DNA of 64,000 bases from assembly GCF_019278565.1 (NCBI RefSeq), contig NZ_CP058988.1:4216001-4280000 (forward strand), given 5' to 3'. Below the pieces are notes generated by a model. That model was not told where the DNA came from and made no database searches. It was given only the letters and a program-made list of their open reading frames with translations. Of this stretch, positions 1 through 8,984 are shown piece after piece. This DNA is from Cellulophaga sp. HaHa_2_95 (lineage in GTDB: Bacteria; Bacteroidota; Bacteroidia; Flavobacteriales; Flavobacteriaceae). The first letter of the stretch is position 1. Every line of letters starts with the position of its first letter. Both the position numbers and the translations under genes were made by a program.

Positions 1-106
1 CTAAATTGTCATGCTTCGCCTCGATTTCAACAGCCGCAAAAGACCCTTGAAAACTGCTACATAACAGTATAAATAATAAACTCCTAAACCACAACATCTT
101 GCTCAT
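1..106 (-). CDS. 5' end of an exported protein of unknown function (partial)
   Basis: An ATG at 104-106 on the minus strand opens a frame of 35 codons that runs off the left edge of the window. The visible residues form a typical Sec signal peptide: a short basic start (MSKMLWFR), a hydrophobic core (LLFILLC) and a small-residue cleavage region ending SFA. A Cys lies inside the core but its context is a poor lipobox, so signal peptidase I cleavage is more likely. A good Bacteroidota promoter lies about 35 bp upstream. Nothing can be said about the mature protein. Confidence 0.6.
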   Translation of the reverse strand, partial: MSKMLWFRSLLFILLCSSFQGSFAAVEIEAKHDNL

Positions 107-140
107 CTAAAAAGATAAATTTAATGTATTTATAAGACTA

Positions 141-168
141 CAAAGGTACATTAATATTTCATCTACAA
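141..168 (-). promoter_or_regulatory. Bacteroidota-type promoter for the partial exported protein
   Basis: On the minus strand there is TTG (166-168), a 17-bp spacer and TACCTTTG (141-148). This matches the TTG-N17-21-TAnnTTTG form used by the primary sigma factor of Bacteroidota. It lies about 35 bp before the ATG at 106. Confidence 0.6.
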
Positions 169-256
169 TATTTTTTATAATTCCTTTAACGCAACAATTA
201 TTCATCTAATTTTACGCGATTTTTTGAAAAAGATATTATATTAATTCCTATATTAA

Positions 257-1210
257 ATGAATGAACTTATAGTGTGTTTAGGTTTTTTTATTGCAGCCTA
301 TTCGGTTATTGCTAATGATGTTATACAAACATTAGGCACTTTTATTTCATCAAATAGCAAAACCAAATGGTGGTACCTATGGGCTTTTGCCGGTACCATT
401 TTAACACTAACCTTATTTTTTGGCTGGTATTTTAATAATGGTGATGTTTCCTATGGCCGTCTATCACAAATACCACTGCCTAATCCGCTACCATGGTGGT
501 ATCTTCTAGCACCTTTAAGTTTATTAATTATTACACGCTTTGGAATTCCGGTAAGTACTACTTTCATGATTTTGAGTGTATTTTCCTCTGGGCAGCTCAT
601 AGAAAAAATGATTCTCAAATCTATTTTCGGGTATGTCCTAGCTTTTATAGCGGCATTGGTACTCTACCTAATTATTGCTAAGAAATTTGAATCTAAAGCT
701 GCTATCCGGTTGATGGATAAAAAGAAGCAAAAACCTTATTGGCTAGTTGCTCAATGGTTTTCTACTGGATTCCTATGGTCACAGTGGTTAATACAAGACT
801 TTGCAAATATTTTTGTCTTCTTACCTCGCCAATTAACTATTTCCGAATTAGGGCTAGCCCTTATTGTTATTTTAAGCATCATGGCCTACATCTTTAATGT
901 AAAAGGAGGAAACATACAAAAGATTGTAAATCAGAAATCAAACACACAGCACATCCGTTCTGCAACAATTATTGATGCTTGCTACGGTGTATTACTTTAC
1001 CTATTTACTATTTTAAATGATGTTCCTATGAGTACCACTTGGACTTTCGTAGGTATATTGGCAGGTAGAGAAATTGCGATAAAATATCTTTTAGAGAAAA
1101 AACAACTAAAAACAACGTATACCCTTATTATTAAAGATTTAGCAAAAGTGAATATAGGCCTTATGATAAGTATTTTGATTGCGTACTTAATTCAGTTTTT
1201 AAAAGCATAG
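257..1210 (+). CDS. Divergent PiT-family (inorganic phosphate transporter-like) membrane protein
   Basis: A 317-residue polytopic membrane protein with about eight to nine hydrophobic segments. Traits of the PiT/PHO4 family are visible: an N-terminal ANDVIQTLGTF that resembles the GANDVANA signature, GIPVSTTF (compare GLPVSTTH) near residue 95, a second degenerate signature QDFANIFVF near residue 180, and PMSTTWTFVG near residue 255. The two-fold repeat of signature plus P-x-STT fits the inverted-repeat architecture of PiT carriers. It is shorter than typical PiT proteins (about 400-500 residues) and both signatures are altered, so the substrate is uncertain. It stands alone on the plus strand, and no strong ribosome site is seen before the ATG, which is usual in this phylum. 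Confidence 0.7.
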   Translation: MNELIVCLGFFIAAYSVIANDVIQTLGTFISSNSKTKWWYLWAFAGTILTLTLFFGWYFNNGDVSYGRLSQIPLPNPLPWWYLLAPLSLLIITRFGIPVSTTFMILSVFSSGQLIEKMILKSIFGYVLAFIAALVLYLIIAKKFESKAAIRLMDKKKQKPYWLVAQWFSTGFLWSQWLIQDFANIFVFLPRQLTISELGLALIVILSIMAYIFNVKGGNIQKIVNQKSNTQHIRSATIIDACYGVLLYLFTILNDVPMSTTWTFVGILAGREIAIKYLLEKKQLKTTYTLIIKDLAKVNIGLMISILIAYLIQFLKA

Positions 1211-1230
1211 TTTAGGTGTTTTCAAGAATT

Positions 1231-1905
1231 CTAATCAAGCGTGTTTCCGTGAAATGGACAATAGCTCCAATTCCCTTTCATTGCAGCATTATCAACAGTG
1301 CAGTTTTTTGGGGGTAGTAAAGTAGTTAGCGGTAGCGCATACTCAAATTCTTTATTAGAGTGATAAATCATAAACTCACCTTCTTTGTATTCATCTACCA
1401 ACAGCTTACCGTTTTCATCTTTATTTTCAAAAAAATAAAAACTCATACCCGCTCCAAATTGTCCCATCATGTTTTCAAACATTGGCTTCATAGTTTCTGA
1501 AATTGAGCGCACCGAGATATCCAATTGATTTTCTGGAATTGGTTGTTGTGGTTCACCTTCGTTTATTTTTACAGTTATTGAATTTCTTATCGTTTCTTCT
1601 GAAGCAAATGTTAGAGAGCCATCAAGATGTATATCTACATCTAATGCACAAACAAAAATATAATCATCGAGTGTCTCTAAAATAAGATGTACCATATCCT
1701 CAGGTACTGCTGGATTATCTGCCAAAGCAATTCTCCAATAACTTCTAGGAAGCCAAAAAGATAAGGTCATGTTTTCACCATCCTTTTTCCAAATTTGAAT
1801 TTCCCGAATGTATTCCGTAAGCGGCACTTTATGCTCTTCTTGGCCTATTGCAGGCGCTGAGAACACTAAAATTAAGAGTAAGATTGCATATTGAATTTTC
1901 ATCAT
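1231..1905 (-). CDS. Hypothetical secreted protein
   Basis: A 224-residue protein that I do not recognise. It begins with a clear signal peptide (MMKIQYAILLLILVFSAPAIGQ, cleavage probably after AIG), so the mature protein is periplasmic or exported. The rest is soluble and acidic, with alternating beta-type segments. The C-terminus has two cysteines (NCTVD and SYCPFHG) that could form a disulfide. The first two codons are both ATG, so either may be used. It follows another secreted protein on the same strand with a gap of 14 bp, suggesting a two-gene operon. Confidence 0.6.
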   Translation of the reverse strand: MMKIQYAILLLILVFSAPAIGQEEHKVPLTEYIREIQIWKKDGENMTLSFWLPRSYWRIALADNPAVPEDMVHLILETLDDYIFVCALDVDIHLDGSLTFASEETIRNSITVKINEGEPQQPIPENQLDISVRSISETMKPMFENMMGQFGAGMSFYFFENKDENGKLLVDEYKEGEFMIYHSNKEFEYALPLTTLLPPKNCTVDNAAMKGNWSYCPFHGNTLD

Positions 1906-1919
1906 TATTAACTATTATT

Positions 1920-2672
1920 TTATTGGTATTTACCGTTTTTAAACTTCAATACTTGATCCTGATTTGTAATCTTTTCGTCTTCTACGCAATCACCGTTTGA
2001 AGCTTCTTTTCTAGTTGTTGTTTTCACAATGCTTTTAACTAATATATCAAAATAGCCATTTGTTTTTGTCTCCTTAAGGATTAACACTTTTTCAACGCCA
2101 CTTAGGTCTGCTTCGCATTCTGAATCCACTTCCCCACCATAGTACATCATTTCAAAATTTTTCAAAACCTGTTTTAGGGTATTATTTTCATCAAAATATA
2201 ACGAAATTGTTTCATGACTATACGGATTTGGGTGTGAGTTATTGTAATAATAAACGCGAATACCGAATGCCCTAGTGTTTTCTGAAAGAAGATAAGGAGC
2301 CGTATCAATCTTTAATTCCGCCAATTTTACCGCGTCAGAATACCACTCGTTCGTTAATGAGCTTTCAAAAAACCTAGATTTTATTTTCCCTGTATCTGTT
2401 TCTATAATTAAAATGTGACTATTGAGCTCAAAATAATCTTCCTTTTCTTGGACAATTTCTGGAATAACAACAATAGTTTCCTCCGGATTATCAGGCTTTA
2501 CCTTAGCTACAATTAGAGCTGTTTTACATTCAGACAAGCCTAAATCTAGCTGACTTAATATCGTCTTTAAATGTGGTATTTCTTGAGAAGTAAGCATTAC
2601 AGAATAAGATAAAGTGATCAGTATAATTAGCCGTTTTAAAAAACTTTTAAAAAAATACACCCCTTTATTCAT
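1920..2672 (-). CDS. Hypothetical secreted protein
   Basis: A 250-residue protein of unknown function with an N-terminal basic and hydrophobic signal sequence (residues about 10-29, ending SVMLTSQ). The mature part has no recognised motif. It contains three or four Cys (for example SECKTAL, SECEADL, NGDCVED) and a pattern of short beta-strand-like stretches. It ends 14 bp before the next secreted protein and is probably co-transcribed with it. Upstream lie the 74-bp repeats and the tRNA gene. Confidence 0.6.
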   Translation of the reverse strand: MNKGVYFFKSFLKRLIILITLSYSVMLTSQEIPHLKTILSQLDLGLSECKTALIVAKVKPDNPEETIVVIPEIVQEKEDYFELNSHILIIETDTGKIKSRFFESSLTNEWYSDAVKLAELKIDTAPYLLSENTRAFGIRVYYYNNSHPNPYSHETISLYFDENNTLKQVLKNFEMMYYGGEVDSECEADLSGVEKVLILKETKTNGYFDILVKSIVKTTTRKEASNGDCVEDEKITNQDQVLKFKNGKYQ

Positions 2673-2743
2673 ATACTATTTTGTGTTTTCATTTTAAAAA
2701 AATTCAAGATACAGATATTTATCTTATCATAAAAAAATGGACT

Positions 2744-2922
2744 AGGGATGAACTGCGTTGATCCCTCAAAGCTCCGCTTTGAAAATAAAAAGTCTCACAA
2801 AATATACCCAAGCAAGCATTAAAACTATATTCAACATTTTCACAAATAAGGGATGAACTGCGTTGAACCCTCAAAGCTCCGCTTTGAAAATAAAAAGTCT
2901 CACAAAATATACGCAAGCAAGC
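2744..2922. repeat. Pair of 74-bp direct repeats downstream of tRNA-Arg
   Basis: Two copies of a 74-bp unit lie at 2744-2817 and 2849-2922 and differ at only two positions. Each begins AGGGATGAACTGCGTTGA, contains the small palindrome CAAAGCTCCGCTTTG, and ends with AAAGTCTCACAAAATATAC and a CAAGCAAGC tail. The 31 bp between them is unrelated. The second copy extends into the long hairpin next to the tRNA. Open frames across the region follow the repeat and do not look like genes. This may be a duplicated terminator or a dispersed intergenic element. Confidence 0.8.
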
Positions 2923-2949
2923 TTGTATATTTTGTGAGACTTTTTATTT
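2888..2949 (-). terminator. Long perfect hairpin, probable terminator of tRNA-Arg
   Basis: Perfect 25-bp arms at 2888-2912 and 2925-2949 enclose a 12-nt loop. Read on the minus strand, the hairpin starts 6 nt after the tRNA 3' end and finishes with a T-rich run (CTTTTTATTTT). The stem is much longer than an average terminator. Confidence 0.7.
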
Positions 2950-2954
2950 ATTCG

Positions 2955-3028
2955 TGACCGCGAAGGGATTCGAACCCCCAACCCTCAGAGCCGAAATCTG
3001 ATATTCTATCCAGTTGAACTACGCAGCC
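2955..3028 (-). tRNA. tRNA-Arg, anticodon TCG
   Basis: On the minus strand a 74-nt cloverleaf can be folded. Acceptor arm GGCTGCG pairs with CGCGGTC (one G-T, one T-G), with discriminator A. The D stem is GTTC/GAAT and its loop carries GG. The anticodon stem is TCAGA/TCTGA with loop TTTCGGC, giving anticodon TCG, which reads CGA. The T arm has GGGGG, loop TTCGAAT, then CCCTT. The 3' CCA is not encoded, as is usual in Bacteroidota. It is followed by a strong hairpin. Confidence 0.93.
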
Positions 3029-3037
3029 ATTATTTTC

Positions 3038-3487
3038 TTAGGCTAATTTCTTTTTTACAATCATAGAAATAGTTTTGCCGTCTGCTTGACCTGCAAGCTC
3101 TTTTGAAACCATTCCCATAACTTTCCCCATATCTTTCATACCTGCTGCTCCAGTAGCTTCTATAGTCTGTACAACAACTTTCTCTATTTCTTCTTCCGAT
3201 AACTGCTCTGGCAAGAATTTTTCTATTATAGCTACTTGCTCTAATTCTGGGGCTGCTAAATCTTCTCTGCCTTGCTCTATAAAAATAGCGGCGCTATCTT
3301 TACGTTGCTTTACAAGCTTCTGAACTAGTTGAATTTCTGCATCTTCTGAAATAGCTTCTCCTGAACCATTTTCTGTTTGCATTAGTAACAACGCCGATTT
3401 TATTGCTCTTAACGATTCTAAAGCTACTTTATCTTTAGCTTTCATCGCTGTTTTCATCTCGGTCATTACCTGTTCTTGTAAGCTCAT
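3038..3487 (-). CDS. GatB/YqeY domain protein
   Basis: A 149-residue helical protein that matches the YqeY family (GatB/YqeY domain) over its full length: LQEQVMTEMKTAMKAKDK at the start, then QKLVKQRKDSA, FLPEQLSEEEIE and the C-terminal MKDMGKVMGMV. The domain resembles the tail of the GatB amidotransferase subunit and is thought to bind tRNA, but the role of the free-standing protein is not established. The gene sits directly upstream of tRNA-Arg and downstream of ftsZ, from which a strong terminator separates it, so it is probably transcribed separately. Confidence 0.92.
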   Translation of the reverse strand: MSLQEQVMTEMKTAMKAKDKVALESLRAIKSALLLMQTENGSGEAISEDAEIQLVQKLVKQRKDSAAIFIEQGREDLAAPELEQVAIIEKFLPEQLSEEEIEKVVVQTIEATGAAGMKDMGKVMGMVSKELAGQADGKTISMIVKKKLA

Positions 3488-3520
3488 AATATTCTATTTT
3501 AGCGGGACGAAGATAAAAAA

Positions 3521-3555
3521 ATAAACCCAAAAATAGCTCGTATTTTTGGGTTTAT
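3521..3555 (-). terminator. Rho-independent terminator after ftsZ
   Basis: Perfect 15-bp arms (3521-3535 and 3541-3555) around a 5-nt loop, AAACCCAAAAATA paired with TATTTTTGGGTTT. It lies just after the ftsZ stop codon and marks the end of the dcw transcript. It is nearly symmetric but only minus-strand genes lie around it. Confidence 0.75.
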
Positions 3556-3574
3556 AATCAGGTTAAAACATTCT

Positions 3575-5512
3575 TTAATCTACATTGTCATGCAAGAAAG
3601 AATTGTTCGTTCTTATTTGAATATCATCATTGCTATCCTCACTCAATGATGTTCTAGAAATCTTATTCTCTCTATTCACCTCATTTAAATGAACGCCTTG
3701 ACGCTTGTATGCTGGATGCTTTTCTATTTCATCAATATGCTTCGCATTGTTATTCTGAAACTTGTAGTTAAAATCTTTAAGCTTACGTTTTCTTTCTTCA
3801 GACCTGCTTCTTAAAAGTTCTTCTAAAGGCATATCCATAGGATCTACGTCTGCGACTTCTTCTACTTGCTTTGTTTCTTTCTCTACTGTCTTTTGCTCAA
3901 AACGTAATTCCTCTTCTAAAACCTTAGGAGCTACTTTTTCTGCTTTAGACTTAGCATCATTAAGCTTACCTTCTAACTCCATATAATCATCAAGACTATA
4001 GCGTTTTTCACCTTGCTTATTGTACTCGACTACTGGGATAACTTCGATAGGATCTTTTACTTCCATATCTCTTACTTCATCATCCAAAGAAAATAATACT
4101 ACATTTTCCTTTTTGTCTTCTTTAATTTTTTCTGCCTCTGGGCCATCAAAACTAAAAATAAACTGATCATCTTCTATTTTTGCTGAAGAAACAGTAATAG
4201 GATCAATAACTTCAAAATTATCAATCTTAGCTTTAGAATCTACAATAATAAAATCATCACCTACATTATCAGCAATCACTTCATCATAAAAGACATTAAA
4301 GTTTTTAATATAGCTAGATGTCGGAATCAAATCCATCTCTGGCTTATCTTCTTCTAAAACATGCTTTACAATTTTAGGTTCTTCTTTTACTACCTTTTTT
4401 TCTTCCTCTTCTTCGACCAACTGAAAGACTACATTCTCTGAACCCATTAATACTTGCTCTGCCTTTTGGCTATCTTCAAGGGTATGGATTATTTTTTTAG
4501 ATTCTGTATTTACAATAGTATCCTGCTGGTCAATATTAAAACCCGTGGCGATCACCGTTACAGCAATTGCTTCCCCCAGTGTTTCGTCTTCACCAACACC
4601 CATAATGATGTTTGCACTATGACCTGCTTCTGTTTGGATATGATCGTTGATCTCTCCTATTTCATCAATCGTAATTTCTTTAGTTCCAGAAACGATTAAC
4701 AACAATACATTCTTTGCTCCAGATATTTTATTATCATTCAACAATGGAGAATCTAAAGCACTCATAATTGCTTCATTAGCTCTATTGGAACCTGATGAAG
4801 TTGAAGACCCCATGATTGCCGTACCACTATTTGAAAGTACTGTTTTAGCATCACGTAAATCAATATTCTGTGTGTAGTGGTGTGTTATAACCTCTGCAAT
4901 ACCTCTCGCTGCTGTAGCTAACACTTCATCAGCCTTAGAGAAACCAGCTTTGAAACCTAAATTTCCATAAACCTCTCTTAGTTTATTGTTATTAATAACG
5001 ATTAGAGAATCTACATTGTTACGTAACTTTTCAATCCCTGCTTGCGCTTGTTTGGTTCTCATTTGACCTTCAAACTGAAAAGGAATTGTAACAATACCAA
5101 CCGTAAGGATATCCAGTTCCTTCGCTTGTTTTGCTATCATTGGTGCCGCACCTGTTCCAGTACCACCGCCCATTCCTGCAGTAATGAAAACCATTTTAGT
5201 GTTGGTACCCAACATATTCTTTATTTCTTCCATACTCTCAATAGCAGATTGCTCTCCCACTTCTGGGTTTGCACCAGCACCAAGACCTTCAGTTAAGGAA
5301 ACCCCTAATTGAATTTTATTGGGTACTGTACTATTATCAAGTGCTTGGGAATCTGTATTACAGATAATGAAATCAACACCATTAATTCCCGCCATATACA
5401 TGTGGTTAATTGCGTTGCTCCCACCGCCACCTACCCCGATGACTTTTATTACATTACTCTGATTTTTGGGCAAATCAAAGGAAATACTTCCAAATTCGTT
5501 ACTGTTACTCAT
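3575..5512 (-). CDS. ftsZ: Cell division protein FtsZ
   Basis: A 645-residue tubulin-like GTPase that polymerises into the division ring. The GTPase domain spans about residues 15-320, with GVGGGGSNAIN near the start and the tubulin signature GGGTGTG at 115-121. The C-terminal half (about residues 330-645) is a long acidic and basic low-complexity tail, which makes the protein nearly twice the length of E. coli FtsZ (383). Long tails are common in Flavobacteriia. The final residues (TNNSFLHDNVD) are the likely partner-binding peptide. It is the last gene of the dcw cluster, 41 bp after ftsA and followed by a strong terminator. Confidence 0.98.
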   Translation of the reverse strand: MSNSNEFGSISFDLPKNQSNVIKVIGVGGGGSNAINHMYMAGINGVDFIICNTDSQALDNSTVPNKIQLGVSLTEGLGAGANPEVGEQSAIESMEEIKNMLGTNTKMVFITAGMGGGTGTGAAPMIAKQAKELDILTVGIVTIPFQFEGQMRTKQAQAGIEKLRNNVDSLIVINNNKLREVYGNLGFKAGFSKADEVLATAARGIAEVITHHYTQNIDLRDAKTVLSNSGTAIMGSSTSSGSNRANEAIMSALDSPLLNDNKISGAKNVLLLIVSGTKEITIDEIGEINDHIQTEAGHSANIIMGVGEDETLGEAIAVTVIATGFNIDQQDTIVNTESKKIIHTLEDSQKAEQVLMGSENVVFQLVEEEEEKKVVKEEPKIVKHVLEEDKPEMDLIPTSSYIKNFNVFYDEVIADNVGDDFIIVDSKAKIDNFEVIDPITVSSAKIEDDQFIFSFDGPEAEKIKEDKKENVVLFSLDDEVRDMEVKDPIEVIPVVEYNKQGEKRYSLDDYMELEGKLNDAKSKAEKVAPKVLEEELRFEQKTVEKETKQVEEVADVDPMDMPLEELLRSRSEERKRKLKDFNYKFQNNNAKHIDEIEKHPAYKRQGVHLNEVNRENKISRTSLSEDSNDDIQIRTNNSFLHDNVD

Positions 5513-5553
5513 ACGTTCTGTATTACTGGTTATACTGTGTTCTTCGTGCTTTT

Positions 5554-6900
5554 TTATTCTGCGTTGTCCAAAAAGTCTTTTAACTTATCTGACCATTTGT
5601 CAAATATAGATTTCCGATCTCTTTGAATTTCCGGTTTTACTACTGCAGTTTCTGCTTCAGTAGTATCATCATTCATTTCATTTTCTGGCAATTGATTTTG
5701 CAGTTCTTCTTCCTCAGCCTCAATTGCTTCATTCTTAGCTTTTGTTTTCAATGCATTCATTAAAAGCCCTACTGCTGTTGCATATAACGGACTCGCGATT
5801 TCCTCATCAGAATCGCCAGCTAAGTGTTCGTTTGGATAACCAATTCTGGTATCCATTCCTGTAATATATTCTACCAATTGCTTTAAATGCTTTAACTGGC
5901 TGCCACCACCCGTTAATACAATACCTGCAATTAATTTTTTCTTTTGTTCATCATGACCATAATTCTTGATCTCAACATACACTTGTTCTACAATTTCCAC
6001 CACTCTTGCATGGATAATTTTAGACAAATTCTTAAGTGTTATTTCTTTAGGCTCTCTTCCACGTAATCCTGGAATAGAGACAATTTCATTTTCTTTATTT
6101 TCTCCTGGCCATGCAGATCCAAACTTAATCTTAAGTAATTCTGCTTGCTTTTCAATGATGGAGCACCCTTCTTTGATATCTTCCGTGATAACATTACCAC
6201 CAAATGGGATTACCGCTGTATGGCGGATAATACCATCTTTGAAAATAGCCAAATCTGTAGTACCACCTCCTATATCAATTAAAGCTACACCTGCTTCTTT
6301 TTCTTCTTGACTCAATACGGCATTAGCAGACGCCAATGGCTCTAATGTGATGCTACCCAAGTCTAAACCTGCACTCTTAATACAGCGTCCTACATTTTTA
6401 ATAGAAGACACTTGCCCTACCACCACATGAAAATTAGCTTCTAAACGAGCGCCATACATTCCCATAGGTTCTTTAATCTCTGCCTGGCCATCAATTTTAT
6501 ATTCTTGTGGTAAAACATGAATAATCTCCTCACCAGGAAGCATGATTAATTTATATACTTGATTACATAACTTATCTACATCATCCTCATTAATAACCTG
6601 TTCAGAATCATCTCTGGTAATGTAATCACTGTGCTGCAAACTACGAATGTGTTGCCCTGCGATACCTACTACTACAGAACCAATCTTTAATCCTGAATTA
6701 GATTCCGCTTGTTCTACAGCTTGTTGAATAGATTGTATGGTTTGCGTGATGTTATTTACAACACCTCTGTGTACTCCAAGACTTTTAGATTTTCCAATGC
6801 CTAAAATTTCAATCTTCCCATACTCATTTTCCTTACCGATTATGGCAACTATTTTGGTAGTCCCAATATCTAAACCAACTGAATATTTACCTTGTTCCAT
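5554..6900 (-). CDS. ftsA: Cell division protein FtsA
   Basis: A 448-residue actin-like ATPase that anchors FtsZ filaments to the membrane. Visible features: phosphate-1 loop GLDIGTTKIVAIIG at residues 9-22, DIGGGTTDLAIF in the middle (phosphate-2), and VLTGGGSQL (adenosine motif). The C-terminal IFDKWSDKLKDFLDNAE is an amphipathic helix of the type used for membrane targeting. A low-complexity acidic linker precedes it. The gene lies 3 bp after ftsQ and 41 bp before ftsZ, the usual order. Confidence 0.97.
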   Translation of the reverse strand: MEQGKYSVGLDIGTTKIVAIIGKENEYGKIEILGIGKSKSLGVHRGVVNNITQTIQSIQQAVEQAESNSGLKIGSVVVGIAGQHIRSLQHSDYITRDDSEQVINEDDVDKLCNQVYKLIMLPGEEIIHVLPQEYKIDGQAEIKEPMGMYGARLEANFHVVVGQVSSIKNVGRCIKSAGLDLGSITLEPLASANAVLSQEEKEAGVALIDIGGGTTDLAIFKDGIIRHTAVIPFGGNVITEDIKEGCSIIEKQAELLKIKFGSAWPGENKENEIVSIPGLRGREPKEITLKNLSKIIHARVVEIVEQVYVEIKNYGHDEQKKKLIAGIVLTGGGSQLKHLKQLVEYITGMDTRIGYPNEHLAGDSDEEIASPLYATAVGLLMNALKTKAKNEAIEAEEEELQNQLPENEMNDDTTEAETAVVKPEIQRDRKSIFDKWSDKLKDFLDNAE

Positions 6901-6903
6901 ATC

Positions 6904-7623
6904 TTAAATTTTGGTACACACTACCTGATTATTATACTCTAAGCTTACCAAACTATAATTGGTAAGCGAATTATCTTTTTTACCTTTTTTATAAAAAGCT
7001 CTAAACTTGTTAAATTTTTGATCTAACTCCTCCGCTTTTCCAAGGTTTACTACAAAACTTTCTGTTCTAAATTTCAACTGATATTTTTGGTTTCTTAACA
7101 CCTGAATACCAATTACATTTTTGCGCAAAAAATCATCTCCATTCACATAGTTCAGTATAAAATGTACTTCTGCTAAACTATCTTCAGTGATATTTCCTGT
7201 TATGACAGGAACCCTTGCGGAATGATTTCTAGACAGCGGCATACGCTTTCCTTCATCATCTAGATAATATATTGTACTACTTTCCACACGACCAATGGGG
7301 TTACGTTGAGCGATTTTCGTCGTCAACTTACCATTAACCGTGAGGTATACTTGTGCCTTTTTAACCATTTCATTGGCCTCAATGGCCTTTTCCATGTTAT
7401 TCAAAACTAAATTTTCTTTGGGTACCATATCAAACCCTTGGAAACTTTGTATTAACAATTTATTAACCATACCCGTAGTCACATATAAATTATTCTCATC
7501 GGTGAACATAACATCCAGTTCTGAAATAGGTTTTTTGCTATGTCTACTATTAGAAAACGCAAAGAGCCCCATCACTGTAAGTAACAACACCAACACTTTT
7601 ACAATGCTCCAATTAACCTTCAT
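6904..7623 (-). CDS. ftsQ: FtsQ-like cell division protein
   Basis: A 239-residue bitopic membrane protein: a short cytoplasmic start, one membrane segment (about residues 8-23, IVKVLVLLLTVMGLFAF) and an extracytoplasmic region with a POTRA-like part (ENLYVTTGMVNKLL, then KAIEANEMVKKAQVYL) and a beta domain (PIGRVES, YYLDDEGKRMPLS, VPVITG). Sequence conservation in this family is weak; position between murC and ftsA supports the call. In the divisome FtsQ links early and late proteins. Its start overlaps the murC end by 11 bp, suggesting translational coupling. Confidence 0.88.
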   Translation of the reverse strand: MKVNWSIVKVLVLLLTVMGLFAFSNSRHSKKPISELDVMFTDENNLYVTTGMVNKLLIQSFQGFDMVPKENLVLNNMEKAIEANEMVKKAQVYLTVNGKLTTKIAQRNPIGRVESSTIYYLDDEGKRMPLSRNHSARVPVITGNITEDSLAEVHFILNYVNGDDFLRKNVIGIQVLRNQKYQLKFRTESFVVNLGKAEELDQKFNKFRAFYKKGKKDNSLTNYSLVSLEYNNQVVCTKI

Positions 7624-8971
7624 TTACTATAGCTTTTTGAATTTTCATTACTTCTAAACCTATATCGCCTGCGCCCATCACTATTAAAACTTCTGGCGCT
7701 TGTTTTTGTATTTCCGAAATCAACTCTGATTTCTGAACTAATTTTTTATGTTGACTAGTTATTTTACGCAACAACCATTCCGATGTAATGCCCTCAATTG
7801 GCTTTTCTCTCGCCGGATAAATATCCAGTAATAAAACGTTTGCAAATTTCGATAAACTTTCTGCAAAATCCTCAGCAAAATCCTTTGTTCTTGAAAATAA
7901 ATGCGGTTGAAAAACAGCCAATACTTTTTTACCTGGATGCATTTCCGAAACAGCCTCAAAAACAGCGTTTATCTCTGTAGGATGATGCGCATAGTCATCA
8001 ATAAATATAAAGTCATCATTCTTAATTCGGTATGAAAAACGGCGTTGCACCCCTTTAAAACTTTCCAATGCAGGAAATAGATTCTCTGGTTTTACATTGG
8101 CCTCTAAAGCCATCCCTAATGCCACTACTGCATTTAATAAATTATGCCTTCCTGGTTTTTTAAAACGTATGCCTTTGTATAAAACTGTAGGCGTTTGTAA
8201 CTCAAAAACATAAGCTCCATTAACTATTTCGACATTTTTCGCACAATAATCCGCATCATCCTCTATGCCATACGTAATACCTTCCATAGGTAAGCCGTTT
8301 CTAACGAACAATTTTCCACCTACTTTAATTCGTGCAGCAAACTCTCTGAAAGACTTCTGCAATTCTTCCCCTGTGCCATAGATATCTAAATGATCTACAT
8401 CCATAGAGGTTACACAAGCAATGTTCGGTGATAAACGCAAAAAAGATCTATCAAACTCATCTGCCTCTACTACGGAATATTCTGAACCTTGAAAATAAAA
8501 ATTACTCCCAAAATCTTCCGATATCCCTCCTAAAAAAGCCGTCATAGGAACATGAGCTTCTTTTAATATATGTGCTAATATACTGGAAGTCGTTGTCTTC
8601 CCATGCGTACCCGCTACTGCAAAACAAAAAGTTTCATTTGTTACTAAACCCAAAACTTCCGAACGCTTCTTTACTGTAAATTTTTGATCAAAAAAGTAAT
8701 TCAATTCTGAATGCTCTTTAGGAACCGCTGGGGTATACACAATTAGACAAGTCTCCTTATCTAAAAAATGAGAAGCAATCAGCGCCACATCATCTTCATA
8801 ATGGATCGCCATGCCCGTCTCTTCCAACTCTAGCGTGAGCGGTGAAGGCGTTTTATCATATCCGCCCACATTTTTACCTAAATACACAAAATACCTAGCT
8901 AAGGCCGACATTCCTATGCCGCCAATACCTAAAAAATATACGCTATGTATCTGATTCATGTTCATAATCAA
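7613..8971 (-). CDS. murC: UDP-N-acetylmuramate--L-alanine ligase
   Basis: A 452-residue Mur ligase that adds L-Ala to UDP-MurNAc. The N-terminal Rossmann motif is GIGGIGMSALA (residues about 15-25). The ATP loop is AGTHGKTTTSS near residue 120, followed by VEADEFDRSFL, HLDIYGT and DDYAHHPTEI, all typical of MurC. Three ATG codons lie within the first five residues, so the exact start is uncertain by up to 12 bp. It follows murG by 13 bp and overlaps ftsQ. Confidence 0.97.
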   Translation of the reverse strand: MIMNMNQIHSVYFLGIGGIGMSALARYFVYLGKNVGGYDKTPSPLTLELEETGMAIHYEDDVALIASHFLDKETCLIVYTPAVPKEHSELNYFFDQKFTVKKRSEVLGLVTNETFCFAVAGTHGKTTTSSILAHILKEAHVPMTAFLGGISEDFGSNFYFQGSEYSVVEADEFDRSFLRLSPNIACVTSMDVDHLDIYGTGEELQKSFREFAARIKVGGKLFVRNGLPMEGITYGIEDDADYCAKNVEIVNGAYVFELQTPTVLYKGIRFKKPGRHNLLNAVVALGMALEANVKPENLFPALESFKGVQRRFSYRIKNDDFIFIDDYAHHPTEINAVFEAVSEMHPGKKVLAVFQPHLFSRTKDFAEDFAESLSKFANVLLLDIYPAREKPIEGITSEWLLRKITSQHKKLVQKSELISEIQKQAPEVLIVMGAGDIGLEVMKIQKAIVNEG

Positions 8972-8984
8972 CCCCTAAGTCTCC

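Noticed and set aside
2719..2916. A 65-codon open frame on the minus strand
   Set aside because: It lies entirely in the 74-bp repeats and its protein is itself the repeated translation; no signal of a real gene.
2744..3028. Integrated element or attachment site at tRNA-Arg
   Set aside because: No integrase, phage or conjugation gene is near, and the repeats do not copy the tRNA 3' end.
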